Origin: Gammaproteobacteria bacterium
Lineage (GTDB): Bacteria; Pseudomonadota; Gammaproteobacteria; Pseudomonadales; Azotimanducaceae
Length of the DNA stretch: 64,000 nt
Direction of reading: 5' to 3'
NCBI GenBank assembly: GCA_026707045.1
Contig: JAPOXO010000090.1
Span: 24,383-88,382 of the forward strand
The first letter of the stretch is position 1; each line of letters starts with the position of its first letter. A model generated the notes under the pieces. The model saw only the letters and a program-made list of their open reading frames with translations. It ran no database searches and was not told the origin of the DNA. Shown piece by piece: positions 28,838 to 39,227 of the stretch. A program made the position numbers and the translations under genes.

Positions 28838-29923
28838 TTATTCGAAGTCAACAGATACGCGTTCGCCTTCGACAACAAGCCCTTGCCCTACAGTGATAAT
28901 TGATGCCCTTTCTGGCAGTCCAGCAACCCAAATGCCATCTGGGTCTTCTCGGACAATGTTGACTTTTCGAAATTCGACAACTTCATTTGCGGTCACAATT
29001 TTGACTCCAAGGCTTCCTTCCTGATCCAGCATTGCAACTGAAGTAGGGACTTGGTGAGCAAGTGTTGAGTCGACGACGATTTCGAGGGTTGCACTCATTC
29101 CAGAACTGATTGCAAAGTCATCATTCGACAATTCGATTTCTACTCGGAACGTTCTGGAATTTACTTCAGCCTTTTTGCTCACAAACGTCAATTGGCCTTG
29201 ACGAGTCTTCCCGTCGGGTAGTGTTACAGCTGCACCACTTCCCAGCTCAAGATTGGAAATGTATTCTTCAGTTACGAATCCCTGGGCGTATACGGGATTT
29301 AGAACTAGTAGGGTCGCACACGGCGAGCCAAGACTCATGAAGTCCCCAACGTTCGCATGAACCATGTCCACGACTCCATCTATTGGAGCTCTAATCTTGG
29401 TATTCTGAAGTTCGATTTCTGCAGCGAGCAACGCCTGTTTGGATGCGCTTAACTGTGCTTTCTTCCGCGCAGTGTCCAGCTCCTGCTCGAAACCACGTTC
29501 TGTCAGAGTGATAACACTTTCGTACTCCTTCTCTGCGAGGTCTAGCGCATCCTTTGCAACATCTACTAGAGCTTGTCGATCTTTTAAATCCAATTCGCAA
29601 AGTACATCGCCCTTCGATACAGTGTCACCGATTTGGACGTGCCGAGCAGTTAGCTGGCCTCTGGTTTGTGCCGGAACAGTAGCCTGATTTCGATCCACAA
29701 TGTGTCCGCGCAGGACAATGGTGTCGTCTTGGGGAATAGCCGTGCTTCTTTTGGCTCGTACTAGAACTGCTTTGCCTGATGTCGACTCGGTGTCTCGAAT
29801 CTCTTTCGCCTCGGCGAGTGAAACTATCGGGTCGGACGGAGATTCAGTGAGTATTCCTGATAGAAGCCAAACGACGACTGCCACAATCACGACAGTAACT
29901 GTCAGAATTCTGGTCCTGTTCAT
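28838..29923 (-). CDS. RND periplasmic adaptor (membrane fusion protein)
   Basis: This adaptor links the RND pump to an outer-membrane channel. It has an N-terminal membrane anchor (VTVVIVAVVVWLLSGIL) rather than a lipobox. The lipoyl/barrel-sandwich half is TRGQLTARHVQIGDTVSKGDVLCELD. An alpha-hairpin follows (about residues 115-175), then the second half NTKIRAPIDGVVDMVHANVGD, with beta-barrel and membrane-proximal domains to residue 361. It lies upstream of the pump on the same strand and is divergent from the Baeyer-Villiger monooxygenase gene; 289 bases separate the two starts. Confidence 0.92.
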   Translation of the reverse strand: MNRTRILTVTVVIVAVVVWLLSGILTESPSDPIVSLAEAKEIRDTESTSGKAVLVRAKRSTAIPQDDTIVLRGHIVDRNQATVPAQTRGQLTARHVQIGDTVSKGDVLCELDLKDRQALVDVAKDALDLAEKEYESVITLTERGFEQELDTARKKAQLSASKQALLAAEIELQNTKIRAPIDGVVDMVHANVGDFMSLGSPCATLLVLNPVYAQGFVTEEYISNLELGSGAAVTLPDGKTRQGQLTFVSKKAEVNSRTFRVEIELSNDDFAISSGMSATLEIVVDSTLAHQVPTSVAMLDQEGSLGVKIVTANEVVEFRKVNIVREDPDGIWVAGLPERASIITVGQGLVVEGERVSVDFE

Positions 29924-30212
29924 CCAAGGTTCCCTCTTCGTTTACGAGTCGGGCTGCTCCCAACGTCGTAGTTCCGTCGAAAGTGCATTCGGAATTGCAC
30001 AAGCACAGACCCTAGTCACACTCGACGACTCTAAAAATTTTCTCTTCGATTATAGAACGCAATTTTTGGTTCGTTATTCGTGCTCCTGCGAATAGTCTCC
30101 TCGCAAGTCTTACAGATGCTCAGTAAGTAAACTGGACACAACTGACACTAGGAGAAGCTCCAGCTGACTTAGTGCAACATATGTCAAATACAAACCAAAC
30201 TACGAAGTGTTG

Positions 30213-32165
30213 ATGAATCCAAGCAAAGTTCTTCAATCCTCAACCAATGAAAAAATTAGAGACTGCCTCGAGCACGCTCACGTACCTGCTCTCATGTGCT
30301 CGCTAGTCCATTTGACCGGTGATATTGAGTTACTTCGTGGAGACATTCGGCCATACGTCGTACCTATGGGCAATCCCAACCAATCCATCTCTGAAGAAGC
30401 GAAGTCGAAGATCGTCAATCTTGCTTTGGAAGTTGTCTCAAATTTTCGAGACGGACAAATAGCTGTCGAATCCGATGTTTCAACACATGTACCAGAAATG
30501 ACTAATTTCATTACTGGAGAGAAGTTATCGGAGGAATATTCCCAATTTGCCGTAGCAGAGCTCGCAATCGACGGATCTAGCGCTTACAACGTTTCCGGTT
30601 TGACATCTATACCTCTGGATCAGCGAGAAAAGTTCAAGGTTGCAATAATTGGAGCAGGCATGTCCGGAATTCTGGCAGCAATTCGTCTGAAACAAGCTGG
30701 AATCCCGTTTGTCGTTCTCGAGAAGAACTCTGATGTAGGGGGAACGTGGTTCGAAAATCGATATCCCGGATGTCGCGTAGATAGTCCGAACCATGTTTAT
30801 TCTTATTCTTTTGCACCCAAAGATTGGCCACAACACTTCTCGGACCAAACCGTCCTACTCGACTATTTTCAAAGTGTAGCTAAAGAGCATGACCTCAGGA
30901 CGAGTATTCGATTTCAAACCGAAGTCACCGAGATGCGTTATTGCAACGATACTGCGCTATGGACTCTGAATATCTCAACCGAGGCACGTGAGGAGCAATT
31001 GACGGTTAACGCCGTCATCGTTGCTGTAGGCCAGCTTAATCGTCCAAAGCTGCCCGAGATTGAAGGAAGAGACAAGTTTCGTGGACCGAGCTTTCACTCG
31101 GCAGAATGGGATACTTCGGTCGAATTCGCGGAAAAAACCGTTGCCGTCATCGGAACAGGTGCTTCCGCGTTCCAATTTACCCCTCATATTGTCAAACAAG
31201 CGAAGTCAGTCGACGTTTTCTTGAGGACTCCTCCTTGGGTTGCTATCAATCCTCTATATCAAGCCCACATTACTGACCAGCAGCACTGGCTACTAAATAA
31301 TGTCCCGTTCTATGCAACTTGGTTTCGATTCTCGATGTTTTGGACGTCAGGCGAAGGGCTTCTATCGATGGCCCGGTGCGACCCCAATTGGGATCGAACC
31401 CGAAACTCCATAAGTGAAGCGAACGACAGGCTGCGTGAAATGCTTACACGCGGCATAGAGACGCAACTCGACGACCGACCAGACCTAATCAGCAAACTGA
31501 CTCCTACTTACCCGCCAGCCGCCAAACGCATGCTAATCGACGATGGTGAATGGTATCGTGCTCTCAAGAGTCGGAACGTACGAGTCGTAGACACGAAGAT
31601 CGAATCTATCAATGAAACGGGGATTCAGCTTGTCGATGGATCGAGATTCGATTACGACATCATTCTTTACGGCACTGGATTTCATGCCAACCAGATTCTC
31701 TATCCGATGAAGATTTATGGTTCCGACGGCCAGGAACTGCGTTCGAGTTGGGGAGATGATCCACGAGCCTATCTAGGAATAACAATTCCCAATTACCCAA
31801 ACATGTACACCATGTACGGACCAAATACCAACATTGTGGTCAATGGCAGCATTATTTTCTTTTCAGAATGCGAAATGCTCTATATCATGCAGAGCATTCG
31901 CCATTTGCTGGTTAACGAGTACGCCTCGATGGATTGCGACCCAGCCTTCCACGATTCGTATAACGAGCGAATTGATCGAGAGAATCTTGGAATGTCATGG
32001 GGTGCCTCAGACGTCAACAGCTGGTACAAGAATGCAAATGGACGTGTGACGCAATGCTGGCCTGGAACGCTTATTGAGTTTTGGAGACAGTGCAGAGACT
32101 TCGACCCGCATGCCTATCTATGGAACAATCCGTCGGAGACAGGAAATGCGAAAGATTTAGGCTAG
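30213..32165 (+). CDS. Baeyer-Villiger monooxygenase (HAPMO-like flavoprotein)
   Basis: These FAD/NADPH enzymes insert oxygen next to a ketone to form an ester or lactone. The protein has an N-terminal extension of about 140 residues, like 4-hydroxyacetophenone monooxygenase. It then has the FAD site IIGAGMSGILAAIRLKQAG, the type I BVMO fingerprint FRGPSFHSAEWD (FxGxxxHxxxW), and the second nucleotide site VIGTGASAFQF. The C-terminal part includes YGTGFHAN. The ATG at 30213 is preferred over an upstream GTG at 30207. It lies 192 bases upstream of the sterol methyltransferase on the same strand. Known homologues act on aryl ketones and steroids; the actual substrate is unknown. Confidence 0.92.
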   Translation: MNPSKVLQSSTNEKIRDCLEHAHVPALMCSLVHLTGDIELLRGDIRPYVVPMGNPNQSISEEAKSKIVNLALEVVSNFRDGQIAVESDVSTHVPEMTNFITGEKLSEEYSQFAVAELAIDGSSAYNVSGLTSIPLDQREKFKVAIIGAGMSGILAAIRLKQAGIPFVVLEKNSDVGGTWFENRYPGCRVDSPNHVYSYSFAPKDWPQHFSDQTVLLDYFQSVAKEHDLRTSIRFQTEVTEMRYCNDTALWTLNISTEAREEQLTVNAVIVAVGQLNRPKLPEIEGRDKFRGPSFHSAEWDTSVEFAEKTVAVIGTGASAFQFTPHIVKQAKSVDVFLRTPPWVAINPLYQAHITDQQHWLLNNVPFYATWFRFSMFWTSGEGLLSMARCDPNWDRTRNSISEANDRLREMLTRGIETQLDDRPDLISKLTPTYPPAAKRMLIDDGEWYRALKSRNVRVVDTKIESINETGIQLVDGSRFDYDIILYGTGFHANQILYPMKIYGSDGQELRSSWGDDPRAYLGITIPNYPNMYTMYGPNTNIVVNGSIIFFSECEMLYIMQSIRHLLVNEYASMDCDPAFHDSYNERIDRENLGMSWGASDVNSWYKNANGRVTQCWPGTLIEFWRQCRDFDPHAYLWNNPSETGNAKDLG

Positions 32166-32357
32166 CCGTTTTAAAGTCAAGCTCTTTCGATAGAGATCCT
32201 CGAGTAGACGGCAACGACCAAAGTGGTTTGGATACTTTCCATACAAGTGTGTTTTGTAAGATTGCAGCCGTTTCGATTCCATCCAAATGAAAGTGCTGCT
32301 AGAAAAAATCTCATAGAACCCGCTAACCTGCGATCCAACTAGGGCCAAAACACCGAA

Positions 32358-33392
32358 ATGGGCATAGTCAAAACTACGAAAAGACTCAAGGCTGTTTTTC
32401 AAGAGGGCAACTCTATCCATCGAATGCAAGACTTCGAGGAACGAAGCACACAAGCATTGCTGCAGTCTGGCGATTCGGATCAGTATGACCATGCGCAAAC
32501 TGTCAAGAGCTACTACGAACTATGTACCGAGATCATGGTATTTGGATGGGGCGAATCCTTGCACTTTGCTCCATTGTCTCCACATGAGAGTTTGGAGGAA
32601 TCCAAAATCCGGCACCAACGTCTGATGATTTCGAAGCTGGAGTTGGAAAAAGGAATGACAGTAGTAGACATAGGTTGCGGCATTGGCGGTCCAATGCGCC
32701 GAGTAGTTCGTGAAGGCGATGTCCGAGTGGTCGGTATTAACATAAATGAGCTGCAGCTGAATAAAGCCAAGAAACTGAACTCAGAGGCAGGCCTGGACGA
32801 CCGAGTCGATTACGAATCGTGCGATTTCATGGACATGAGCTCTATTGAAGATGAAACTTTCGATCGCGGATATGCAATCGAGTCCACATGTCATGCACCG
32901 GACAAGCTTAGAGCTTTCAAGGAGATATTTCGAATTTTAAAACCGGGTGCTTTACTGTGGGGTCAGGAAATGTGCATGACCGAGAAGTTTGATCAGAATG
33001 ACAATCGGCACGCAGAAATCAAGCGCGCACTCATGAAGGGTATAGCATTGAATGAGATCGCTAGTTTTCGGGAAGTCAATCAAGCACTCGAGTCGGCAGG
33101 ATTTCAGGTACTGGAAGGCATGGACCGCGACATCCAAGAAGGACCGTCTACACCCTGGTACTACCCAATGGCGAATCAACACGGAACGGTGGGAAACTTC
33201 CTGTTAAGGATCCCTGCTGGGCGATCGGCGGTAGTAGCAGGACTAAGAATTGCTGAGATATTTCGTTTTTTTCCAAAAGGATCAGCAGATGTGGTTCGTC
33301 TCATGAACGATACCGCATTTGCCTACGTTGCAGGCGGCGAAACTGGTATTTTCACACCACTCTACTGCTTTCTGGCACGCAAGCCGTTGTAG
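32358..33392 (+). CDS. Sterol C-methyltransferase (SMT/ERG6 family)
   Basis: SMTs transfer methyl from S-adenosylmethionine to the sterol side chain (C-24). All four family regions are visible in the 344 residues. The sterol-binding region YYELCTEIMVFGWGESLHF is at 52-70. The AdoMet motif VVDIGCGIGGP is at 102-112. GYAIESTCHA is at 171-180 and FRILKPGALLWGQE at 191-204. The C-terminus matches the Sterol_MT_C domain, ending GIFTPLYCFLARKPL. This is far closer to eukaryotic SMT than to generic bacterial methyltransferases. Bacterial SMTs are known from few genomes and metagenomes. No squalene epoxidase or oxidosqualene cyclase is in the window, so the sterol may be acquired. Confidence 0.92.
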   Translation: MGIVKTTKRLKAVFQEGNSIHRMQDFEERSTQALLQSGDSDQYDHAQTVKSYYELCTEIMVFGWGESLHFAPLSPHESLEESKIRHQRLMISKLELEKGMTVVDIGCGIGGPMRRVVREGDVRVVGININELQLNKAKKLNSEAGLDDRVDYESCDFMDMSSIEDETFDRGYAIESTCHAPDKLRAFKEIFRILKPGALLWGQEMCMTEKFDQNDNRHAEIKRALMKGIALNEIASFREVNQALESAGFQVLEGMDRDIQEGPSTPWYYPMANQHGTVGNFLLRIPAGRSAVVAGLRIAEIFRFFPKGSADVVRLMNDTAFAYVAGGETGIFTPLYCFLARKPL

Positions 33393-33529
33393 CGACCGAC
33401 TATTCGGAGCACCAGAGCTCTTGGTTCAGCTATTGTCGGAATATAGCTAGAGTTCACAGACGACATTTACCAGGCTGGACTCAGATTTACAGGTGATGGT
33501 CGCATTCAGAAGCAACGGCCTTTCTAGAT

Positions 33530-35758
33530 TCACGCAATACGCAGACCAGATACGTTTGTGTAACCTCTCGGAAGTTTGCGACCTCGATTTCCACGACGTC
33601 CCGCGTATTCAAGAAGCTTTTTGGGGGACAAGGTCATAGTTCTCTTGCCTGCCGTAACTTCCACCGAATCGTTGGGGCCAATTCCCAAAATGTGAATCAA
33701 TCTGTCTGGCTCATCCTGTCCCCGACTTGATAAACCAATCAAACTCACTCCCATACCTCGAGTTCGAGAAGGAATTGAATCTGCGTCAACAACGAGCATT
33801 CTGCCCTGATTTGATATTAAGACCACGTGTCCATCATCCGGGACCCTTGAGGGGGACAGTAGCTCGCTTCCTTCCTGCAGCACGACTACAATCTTTCCAC
33901 CCTTCACTTTGACTGGATTCTTTGGCACTGACATCGTGAATCCTTTACCGAAGTTGCTGGCCACAATCAAATTTGCATCGGTAGAGCTCGCCAGTCCAAC
34001 AAATTTGGAATTGGGGGGAGGAGCCAGAACACTTGTCAATGGCTCTCCTTGTCCGCGAGCTGATGGCAAACCGAGCACTGGCAATGAGTACATCCGTCCT
34101 GTGGAATCGAACAACATGCACTGATCGTTGGTTCTTGCATTTACTTTGCAAAGAAACTCATCGCCCTCTCGATAGCTCAATGTATGAGGATCGATCTCAT
34201 GTCCTTTGGCCGACCGAATCCAACCTTTTTGAGAAAGGACGATTGAGACCGGTTCGTTCGGTACAAGCTCGTTTTCAGTGAAAGCCGAAGCTTCCGCGGC
34301 CTCTACTGTGATTACTGTCCGTCTTGAGTCCCCAAATTCCTCGACAACCGACTCAAGCTCCTTTCGAATCAATGTATTCATTCGTTGATTTGAATTCAGA
34401 ATCTTGTCTAATTCGACCCGTTCCGTGGTCAACGTTTTGCGCTCGGCCTCGAGTTTCTCGTGCTCCAGCCGTGTCAGTTGGCGTACACGAAGATCCAAAA
34501 TTGAGGTTGCTTGCAACTCGGTTAGCCCAAACCTATTCATAATGGCGGGCTTAGGATTATCTTCCTCCCGCACCATTCGAATAACTTCATCGATGTTCAA
34601 ATGGGCGACCAGCAGACCTTCAATGATTTCCAATCGCCTGTCGATTTGACTGATTCGATGTTCAATCCTTCGACGAACGGTGAGTTTTCTGAATCGAAGC
34701 CACTGACCCAGCAATTCGGCAAGAGACATGACCTTGGGACGACGGTCCAAACCAATCACGTTGAAATTGACTCGGTAGCCCCTTTCCAAATCTGTCGTGG
34801 CATACAGGTGACTCATCAGGCGTTCGACATCTACTCGGGACGAACGCGGAACTAGAACTAGTCGGATAGGGTTTTCGTGATCTGACTCATCTCGCAGATC
34901 TATCAGCATGGGTAATCGCTTGGAGGACATTTGTATTGCAATCTGCTCAAGTACCCGAGACGGAGAGCTTTGAAATGGCAATTCAGAAACGACAATATCT
35001 CCGTTCTCTCGTTCATATCGAGCTCTGCAACGAACTACTCCACGGCCACTTTCATACGCGTTCAAAAGCTCTTCTTGTGACGAAATTATTTCTCCGCCTG
35101 TCGGAAAATCGGGTCCCACAACAATTGACAAAAGATCTTCAACTGATGTTCGCGGTGCACGAAGTAGCTGTATGCATGCTTGGGCAATTTCGCTCAAATT
35201 ATGGGGCAACACATCTGTGGCCATGCCCACTGCAATTCCTGTACTCCCGTTTAGTAGTAAGAAAGGAACCTTGGCTGGCAGGAAGACAGGTTCCTCAAGC
35301 GCACCATCAAAATTAGGAACGAAGTCAACTGTGCCCTGTCCGAGTTCCTCATACAACAGCGAGGCCTCACGTGTCAGGCGAGCCTCCGTATAGCGTTGGG
35401 CTGCAAACGATTTAGGTTCATCAGGCGCACCCCAATTTCCCTGACCATCCACCAATGGGTATCTAAAAGAAAACGGTTGCGCCATTAGCACCATCGACTC
35501 ATAACAAGCAGCCTCGCCATGGGGATGAAATTTGCCGATCACATCACCAACAGTTCTAGCTGACTTCGTGTGCTTGGCCTGGTGGGTGATGCCAAGTTGC
35601 TGCATGGCGTAAATGATGCGTCGTTGAACCGGTTTGAGACCGTCACCTACAAACGGCAAAGCGCGATCATTAATGACGTACATCGAGTAGTCGAGATACG
35701 CCTTCTCCGTGTATTCGTCGAGAGCGATCGACTCGTCGCCAAACAAGTCTAGCGCCAC
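33530..35758 (-). CDS. parC: DNA topoisomerase IV subunit A
   Basis: ParC is the DNA-cleaving subunit of topoisomerase IV, which decatenates daughter chromosomes. The 742-residue protein has [14 protein letters not shown], the QRDR helix [22 protein letters not shown], and the catalytic Tyr in [10 protein letters not shown]. The C-terminal beta-pinwheel carries repeated blades ([10 protein letters not shown]). At the quinolone-contact positions equivalent to E. coli D79 and S80, this protein has Glu and Ala. It begins one base after parE ends. Confidence 0.97.
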   Translation of the reverse strand: MALDLFGDESIALDEYTEKAYLDYSMYVINDRALPFVGDGLKPVQRRIIYAMQQLGITHQAKHTKSARTVGDVIGKFHPHGEAACYESMVLMAQPFSFRYPLVDGQGNWGAPDEPKSFAAQRYTEARLTREASLLYEELGQGTVDFVPNFDGALEEPVFLPAKVPFLLLNGSTGIAVGMATDVLPHNLSEIAQACIQLLRAPRTSVEDLLSIVVGPDFPTGGEIISSQEELLNAYESGRGVVRCRARYERENGDIVVSELPFQSSPSRVLEQIAIQMSSKRLPMLIDLRDESDHENPIRLVLVPRSSRVDVERLMSHLYATTDLERGYRVNFNVIGLDRRPKVMSLAELLGQWLRFRKLTVRRRIEHRISQIDRRLEIIEGLLVAHLNIDEVIRMVREEDNPKPAIMNRFGLTELQATSILDLRVRQLTRLEHEKLEAERKTLTTERVELDKILNSNQRMNTLIRKELESVVEEFGDSRRTVITVEAAEASAFTENELVPNEPVSIVLSQKGWIRSAKGHEIDPHTLSYREGDEFLCKVNARTNDQCMLFDSTGRMYSLPVLGLPSARGQGEPLTSVLAPPPNSKFVGLASSTDANLIVASNFGKGFTMSVPKNPVKVKGGKIVVVLQEGSELLSPSRVPDDGHVVLISNQGRMLVVDADSIPSRTRGMGVSLIGLSSRGQDEPDRLIHILGIGPNDSVEVTAGKRTMTLSPKKLLEYAGRRGNRGRKLPRGYTNVSGLRIA

Positions 35759-35759
35759 C

Positions 35760-37739
35760 CTAGGTCCCGTTTATCAAACTAGCAGTAGTCATTTCTGTCT
35801 CCGATTCAGTCGTAGAGACATTCTTAAGTATTTGGGCCTGATCTCCTTTGTCTTCAAGCCAACGTCTGCGGTCAGCTGCACGTTTCTTTGCGAGCATCAT
35901 GTCCATCACTTTGTCGGTCTTGTCCTGTCCTTGAATATAGAGACGGACGAGCTTTCTGGTTGCAGGCGCCATCGTAGTTTCGCGCAACTGCAATGGATCC
36001 ATCTCACCAAGCCCTTTGAATCTTTGAACAACAGGTGTCGACCTAGCGTTCTCAGCGACTAACCGATCCAAAACTCCTTGCTTTTCGGCATCGTCAATCG
36101 CGTAATAGACCTTCTTCCCGACATCTATTCGATAGAGCGGTGGCAACGCTACATATACAAATCCTCCCTCGACCAAGACCCTGAAATGTCGAAGAAACAA
36201 AGCACATAGAAGGGTTGCGATATGCGCTCCATCTGAGTCGGCATCGGCTAGGATGCAAATCTTGTGGTAGCGCAAGTTGTCAATGTTGCTACTTCCGGGT
36301 TCGACTGCTATAGCGTGGGCAATATCCATCACTGTTTGGGATGCCAAAACCGATCCCGTCTCGACTTCCCATGTGTTCAGTATTTTTCCTCTCAAAGGCA
36401 ATACAGCTTGAAAGTCTCGATCCCGAGCTTGCTTCGCTGAGCCTCCGGCCGAATCCCCTTCTACTAGAAACAGTTCTGATCGTTCAGCCTCCTGGGAGGT
36501 GCAGTCTGCTAGTTTCCCTGGTAATGCCGGACCGGATAGAAGCGTCTTTCGCTTGACTTTCTTGCTGGCCTGGGATCGTTTTTGAGCACTGTCGATCGCC
36601 AGATCTGCGATTGCTTCGCCTTCGTGCGGATGTTCGTTTAGCCACAGACTGAACGACGCTTTCGCAACGCCCCCAATGAATGGCGTGGCTTCGCGGGAAG
36701 ACAGCCGTTCCTTGGTCTGTCCGCTAAAGTGTGGTTCTTCAAGTTTCGCTGACAAGATGAACGAACAATTCTCCAATACATCGTCGGCTGTGAGTTTGAG
36801 TCCGCGCGGTAGTAACTTTCTAAACTCACAGAACTCTCGCATTGCGTCAGTGAGACCGGCTCGAAGTCCGTTTACATGTGTGCCGCCTTGAGCCGTCGGA
36901 ATGAGATTGACATAGCTCTCCACGACTTGCTCATTCGGTTCGCGCGTCCATGTAGCGGCCCATTCGACGGATTCATGCTGTCCAGAGGCTTGGTGAGTAA
37001 AAGGTTCAACTGGTGTGTGCTCGCCTTTGATGTTTTCAGACAAATAACCAGCTAGTCCATTTTCATATAACCAGCTCTCTTCCTGTTTGCTTCCATCGTC
37101 ATCAAATGTGATTAATCTCACCGTCAAGCCACTACACAGAATTGCCTTCGCACGTAGGACATGGCGTAGTCTGCGAACCGACACGAGCCCCGAGTCAAAG
37201 AAACTCGCATCCGGAAGAAACGTGATGGTAGTTCCTGTTGTCTTCTTGCCTACGGTTGATTTGACAGCAAGCGAACCTTGGCTGACACCGCTTTCGAATC
37301 GCTGGCCGTAAACATTTCCGTTCTGTCGGACTTCTACCTCAAGCCAGAGCGAAAGTGCATTGACGACAGATACGCCAACACCATGCAATCCTCCGGCAAA
37401 CCGATACGAGTCGTTGTCAAACTTCGCTCCCGCATGCAAGGTAGTCATGATCAGTTCAACACCACTAATCTCGTGCACCGGATGAATGTCCACTGGCATG
37501 CCTCGTCCACGATCAGCAACTGATACGGATCCATCAGGCCTCAGTTCAACTTCAATTTCCGAACCGAAGCCCTCCAACACTTCGTCGACACTGTTGTCTA
37601 CCACCTCCTGAATCAAGTGATTTGGCCTCGTCAAGTCCGTATACATTCCAGGACGTCGACGAACCGGATCCAGTCCTTCCAGAACAACAATCGATTCGGT
37701 TGTGTACTTTTTCTTCAATCCAATGTCCTCTAGTTCCAA
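35760..37739 (-). CDS. parE: DNA topoisomerase IV subunit B
   Basis: ParE is the ATPase subunit of topoisomerase IV. Its GHKL domain has [14 protein letters not shown] with the catalytic Glu region, [13 protein letters not shown], and [25 protein letters not shown] lies in the transducer. The Toprim domain shows [33 protein letters not shown] and [12 protein letters not shown]. Length is 659 residues. It overlaps the 3' end of cpdA by 10 bases, continuing the cpdA-parE-parC order; the yqiA gene usually between cpdA and parE is absent. Confidence 0.97.
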   Translation of the reverse strand: MELEDIGLKKKYTTESIVVLEGLDPVRRRPGMYTDLTRPNHLIQEVVDNSVDEVLEGFGSEIEVELRPDGSVSVADRGRGMPVDIHPVHEISGVELIMTTLHAGAKFDNDSYRFAGGLHGVGVSVVNALSLWLEVEVRQNGNVYGQRFESGVSQGSLAVKSTVGKKTTGTTITFLPDASFFDSGLVSVRRLRHVLRAKAILCSGLTVRLITFDDDGSKQEESWLYENGLAGYLSENIKGEHTPVEPFTHQASGQHESVEWAATWTREPNEQVVESYVNLIPTAQGGTHVNGLRAGLTDAMREFCEFRKLLPRGLKLTADDVLENCSFILSAKLEEPHFSGQTKERLSSREATPFIGGVAKASFSLWLNEHPHEGEAIADLAIDSAQKRSQASKKVKRKTLLSGPALPGKLADCTSQEAERSELFLVEGDSAGGSAKQARDRDFQAVLPLRGKILNTWEVETGSVLASQTVMDIAHAIAVEPGSSNIDNLRYHKICILADADSDGAHIATLLCALFLRHFRVLVEGGFVYVALPPLYRIDVGKKVYYAIDDAEKQGVLDRLVAENARSTPVVQRFKGLGEMDPLQLRETTMAPATRKLVRLYIQGQDKTDKVMDMMLAKKRAADRRRWLEDKGDQAQILKNVSTTESETEMTTASLINGT

Positions 37740-38473
37740 GCTCCTCCGAGCCTGCGCACTTCCGTGTGAATGGATCCGTCGTCAAGCAATTTGAGCCATC
37801 TCCAACCAGGAGGCGCATTGTCGAAACCAAACGAATCCACATTTGGAGCGAATTGCCAACACGTTGAAGGTGTCGCCAAGTAACGAATTCCATTGTGAAC
37901 TTGGTCATACACTTGGTGAATGTGTCCGCATAAGTAAGCAGTAGAAGCAGGATTTGCTTCAAGCAGCTCTACCACCGTTTCGCCGTTATCCACGCGATGA
38001 GCATCGAGCCACCCACAGCCAATGTCAGTTAGTGGATGGTGGCCAACAACTAGGAAATATTTGGACGGCTTCTTTAACTCTGTGGAAAGGCGGTCCAATT
38101 CTTCCGATCCGACATGTCCTGCAACTTCATGATCCACATGCGTGTCTAGCGTTATGATTCTCCAATCCCCCATCGAAACGCTGGAAGTTGAGATCACCTT
38201 TTTCATAGTTTCTCCAACGTCGTGGTTTCCCGGAACCCCCAAAATTGGGCCGTTGAAGCGGTCACGAATCAGTCTAACAAATGCCATGTAGGTATTCAGA
38301 ATCGGCTCTTGAGCTAAATCTCCCGTTGCGAGAATCAAATCGGGGGATCTTTCGCACAACGCTTCATCAAGCACCGATGTCAGAGTGCTGGTGGGAGCCA
38401 CACCGTTTTTCACAGCTAGGGGATCCGCAAACAAATGGGTGTCGGTAATCTGCAGCAAATGCAAACTACTCAT
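37730..38473 (-). CDS. cpdA: 3',5'-cyclic-AMP phosphodiesterase CpdA
   Basis: CpdA is a metallophosphoesterase that hydrolyses cAMP to AMP. The calcineurin-like metal motifs are all present in 247 residues: QITDTHLF (D, H), ATGDLAQEP (GD), PGNHDVG (GNHD), VGHHPLTDIGC and CGHIHQVYD (GHxH). It is located next to parE, as in E. coli. It overlaps parE by 10 bases, so expression is probably coupled. Related class III phosphodiesterases can accept other substrates; the genomic position supports CpdA. Confidence 0.9.
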   Translation of the reverse strand: MSSLHLLQITDTHLFADPLAVKNGVAPTSTLTSVLDEALCERSPDLILATGDLAQEPILNTYMAFVRLIRDRFNGPILGVPGNHDVGETMKKVISTSSVSMGDWRIITLDTHVDHEVAGHVGSEELDRLSTELKKPSKYFLVVGHHPLTDIGCGWLDAHRVDNGETVVELLEANPASTAYLCGHIHQVYDQVHNGIRYLATPSTCWQFAPNVDSFGFDNAPPGWRWLKLLDDGSIHTEVRRLGGAWN

Positions 38474-38524
38474 GATGTCCTTTTGAAATTGATGCCGAAT
38501 CCATGGCTCTAAGCGATACGCCGT

Positions 38525-39007
38525 TCAGTTGATGAACGGCAATTCTTCTTGGTCGTGCTTCGATTTAGCGGTTCGACCCTTCTTAAGACAAAGAGTCAAC
38601 AGTTCTCCCAAGAATCGATTGACTTGAGCTTTTTCGTCAGGTGCTCGCATCTTTTGCTTAGGATAGGTCCACTTTACGGCGAACTGCCTATGTCCCTGGA
38701 AGCTAATCACCTCTGCACATTGGACATCATGGTAAGCCCTCACAACAAGCATCAAGTCCCGTATACCTGAAGGCATTCCTTGCGCGATCGTAATCGTTGT
38801 GGTGTAGCGGGAACTTTCAGAAACAGCGAACCGAATTGCCTCGCTCACGGAACTTACCAAGACCGAAATTTCGCGAAACTCTCCAGATCGCAGATCTTGC
38901 ATCAGTCTACACAAACGCATGTAGTTCGCATCGCATTCCGCAAGATGCGCCAAAAGGTCAAATCTGTAACGCCTAGGAAACAACGTGCTAACCGAAAGTT
39001 CCTGCAT
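38525..39007 (-). CDS. yqiB: DUF1249 protein (YqiB family)
   Basis: The 160-residue product begins MQELSVSTLFPRRYRFDLLAHLAECDANYMRLCRLMQDL. It contains TTTITIAQGM, HDVQCAEVISFQGHRQF, YPKQKMRAPDEKAQVNRFLGELLTLCL and an LPFIN C-terminus, all typical of DUF1249/YqiB. The frame is open to 39079, but homologues start near the Met at 39007. In E. coli the gene lies between nudF and cpdA; here it also precedes cpdA, but nudF is missing. Its function is not established. Confidence 0.85.
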   Translation of the reverse strand: MQELSVSTLFPRRYRFDLLAHLAECDANYMRLCRLMQDLRSGEFREISVLVSSVSEAIRFAVSESSRYTTTITIAQGMPSGIRDLMLVVRAYHDVQCAEVISFQGHRQFAVKWTYPKQKMRAPDEKAQVNRFLGELLTLCLKKGRTAKSKHDQEELPFIN

Positions 39008-39227
39008 GACCAAAAGATTGTATACGCTTCTCAGCCGCCAATAGCCAAGAGTTCGCCTTGTATCTCTGCACGCTAACACCTTGCTTGTTCGGTCTCGCTG
39101 GAGACCTACTAAATTCCACGAATCATCACCTCAACGCCGACCGGTTACAAAAATATTATACATATGAACAGTATTCGTGTGTTATTACAGTCAATTAGCC
39201 TGCAACCAGATGAATTCTCAAAAAAGC

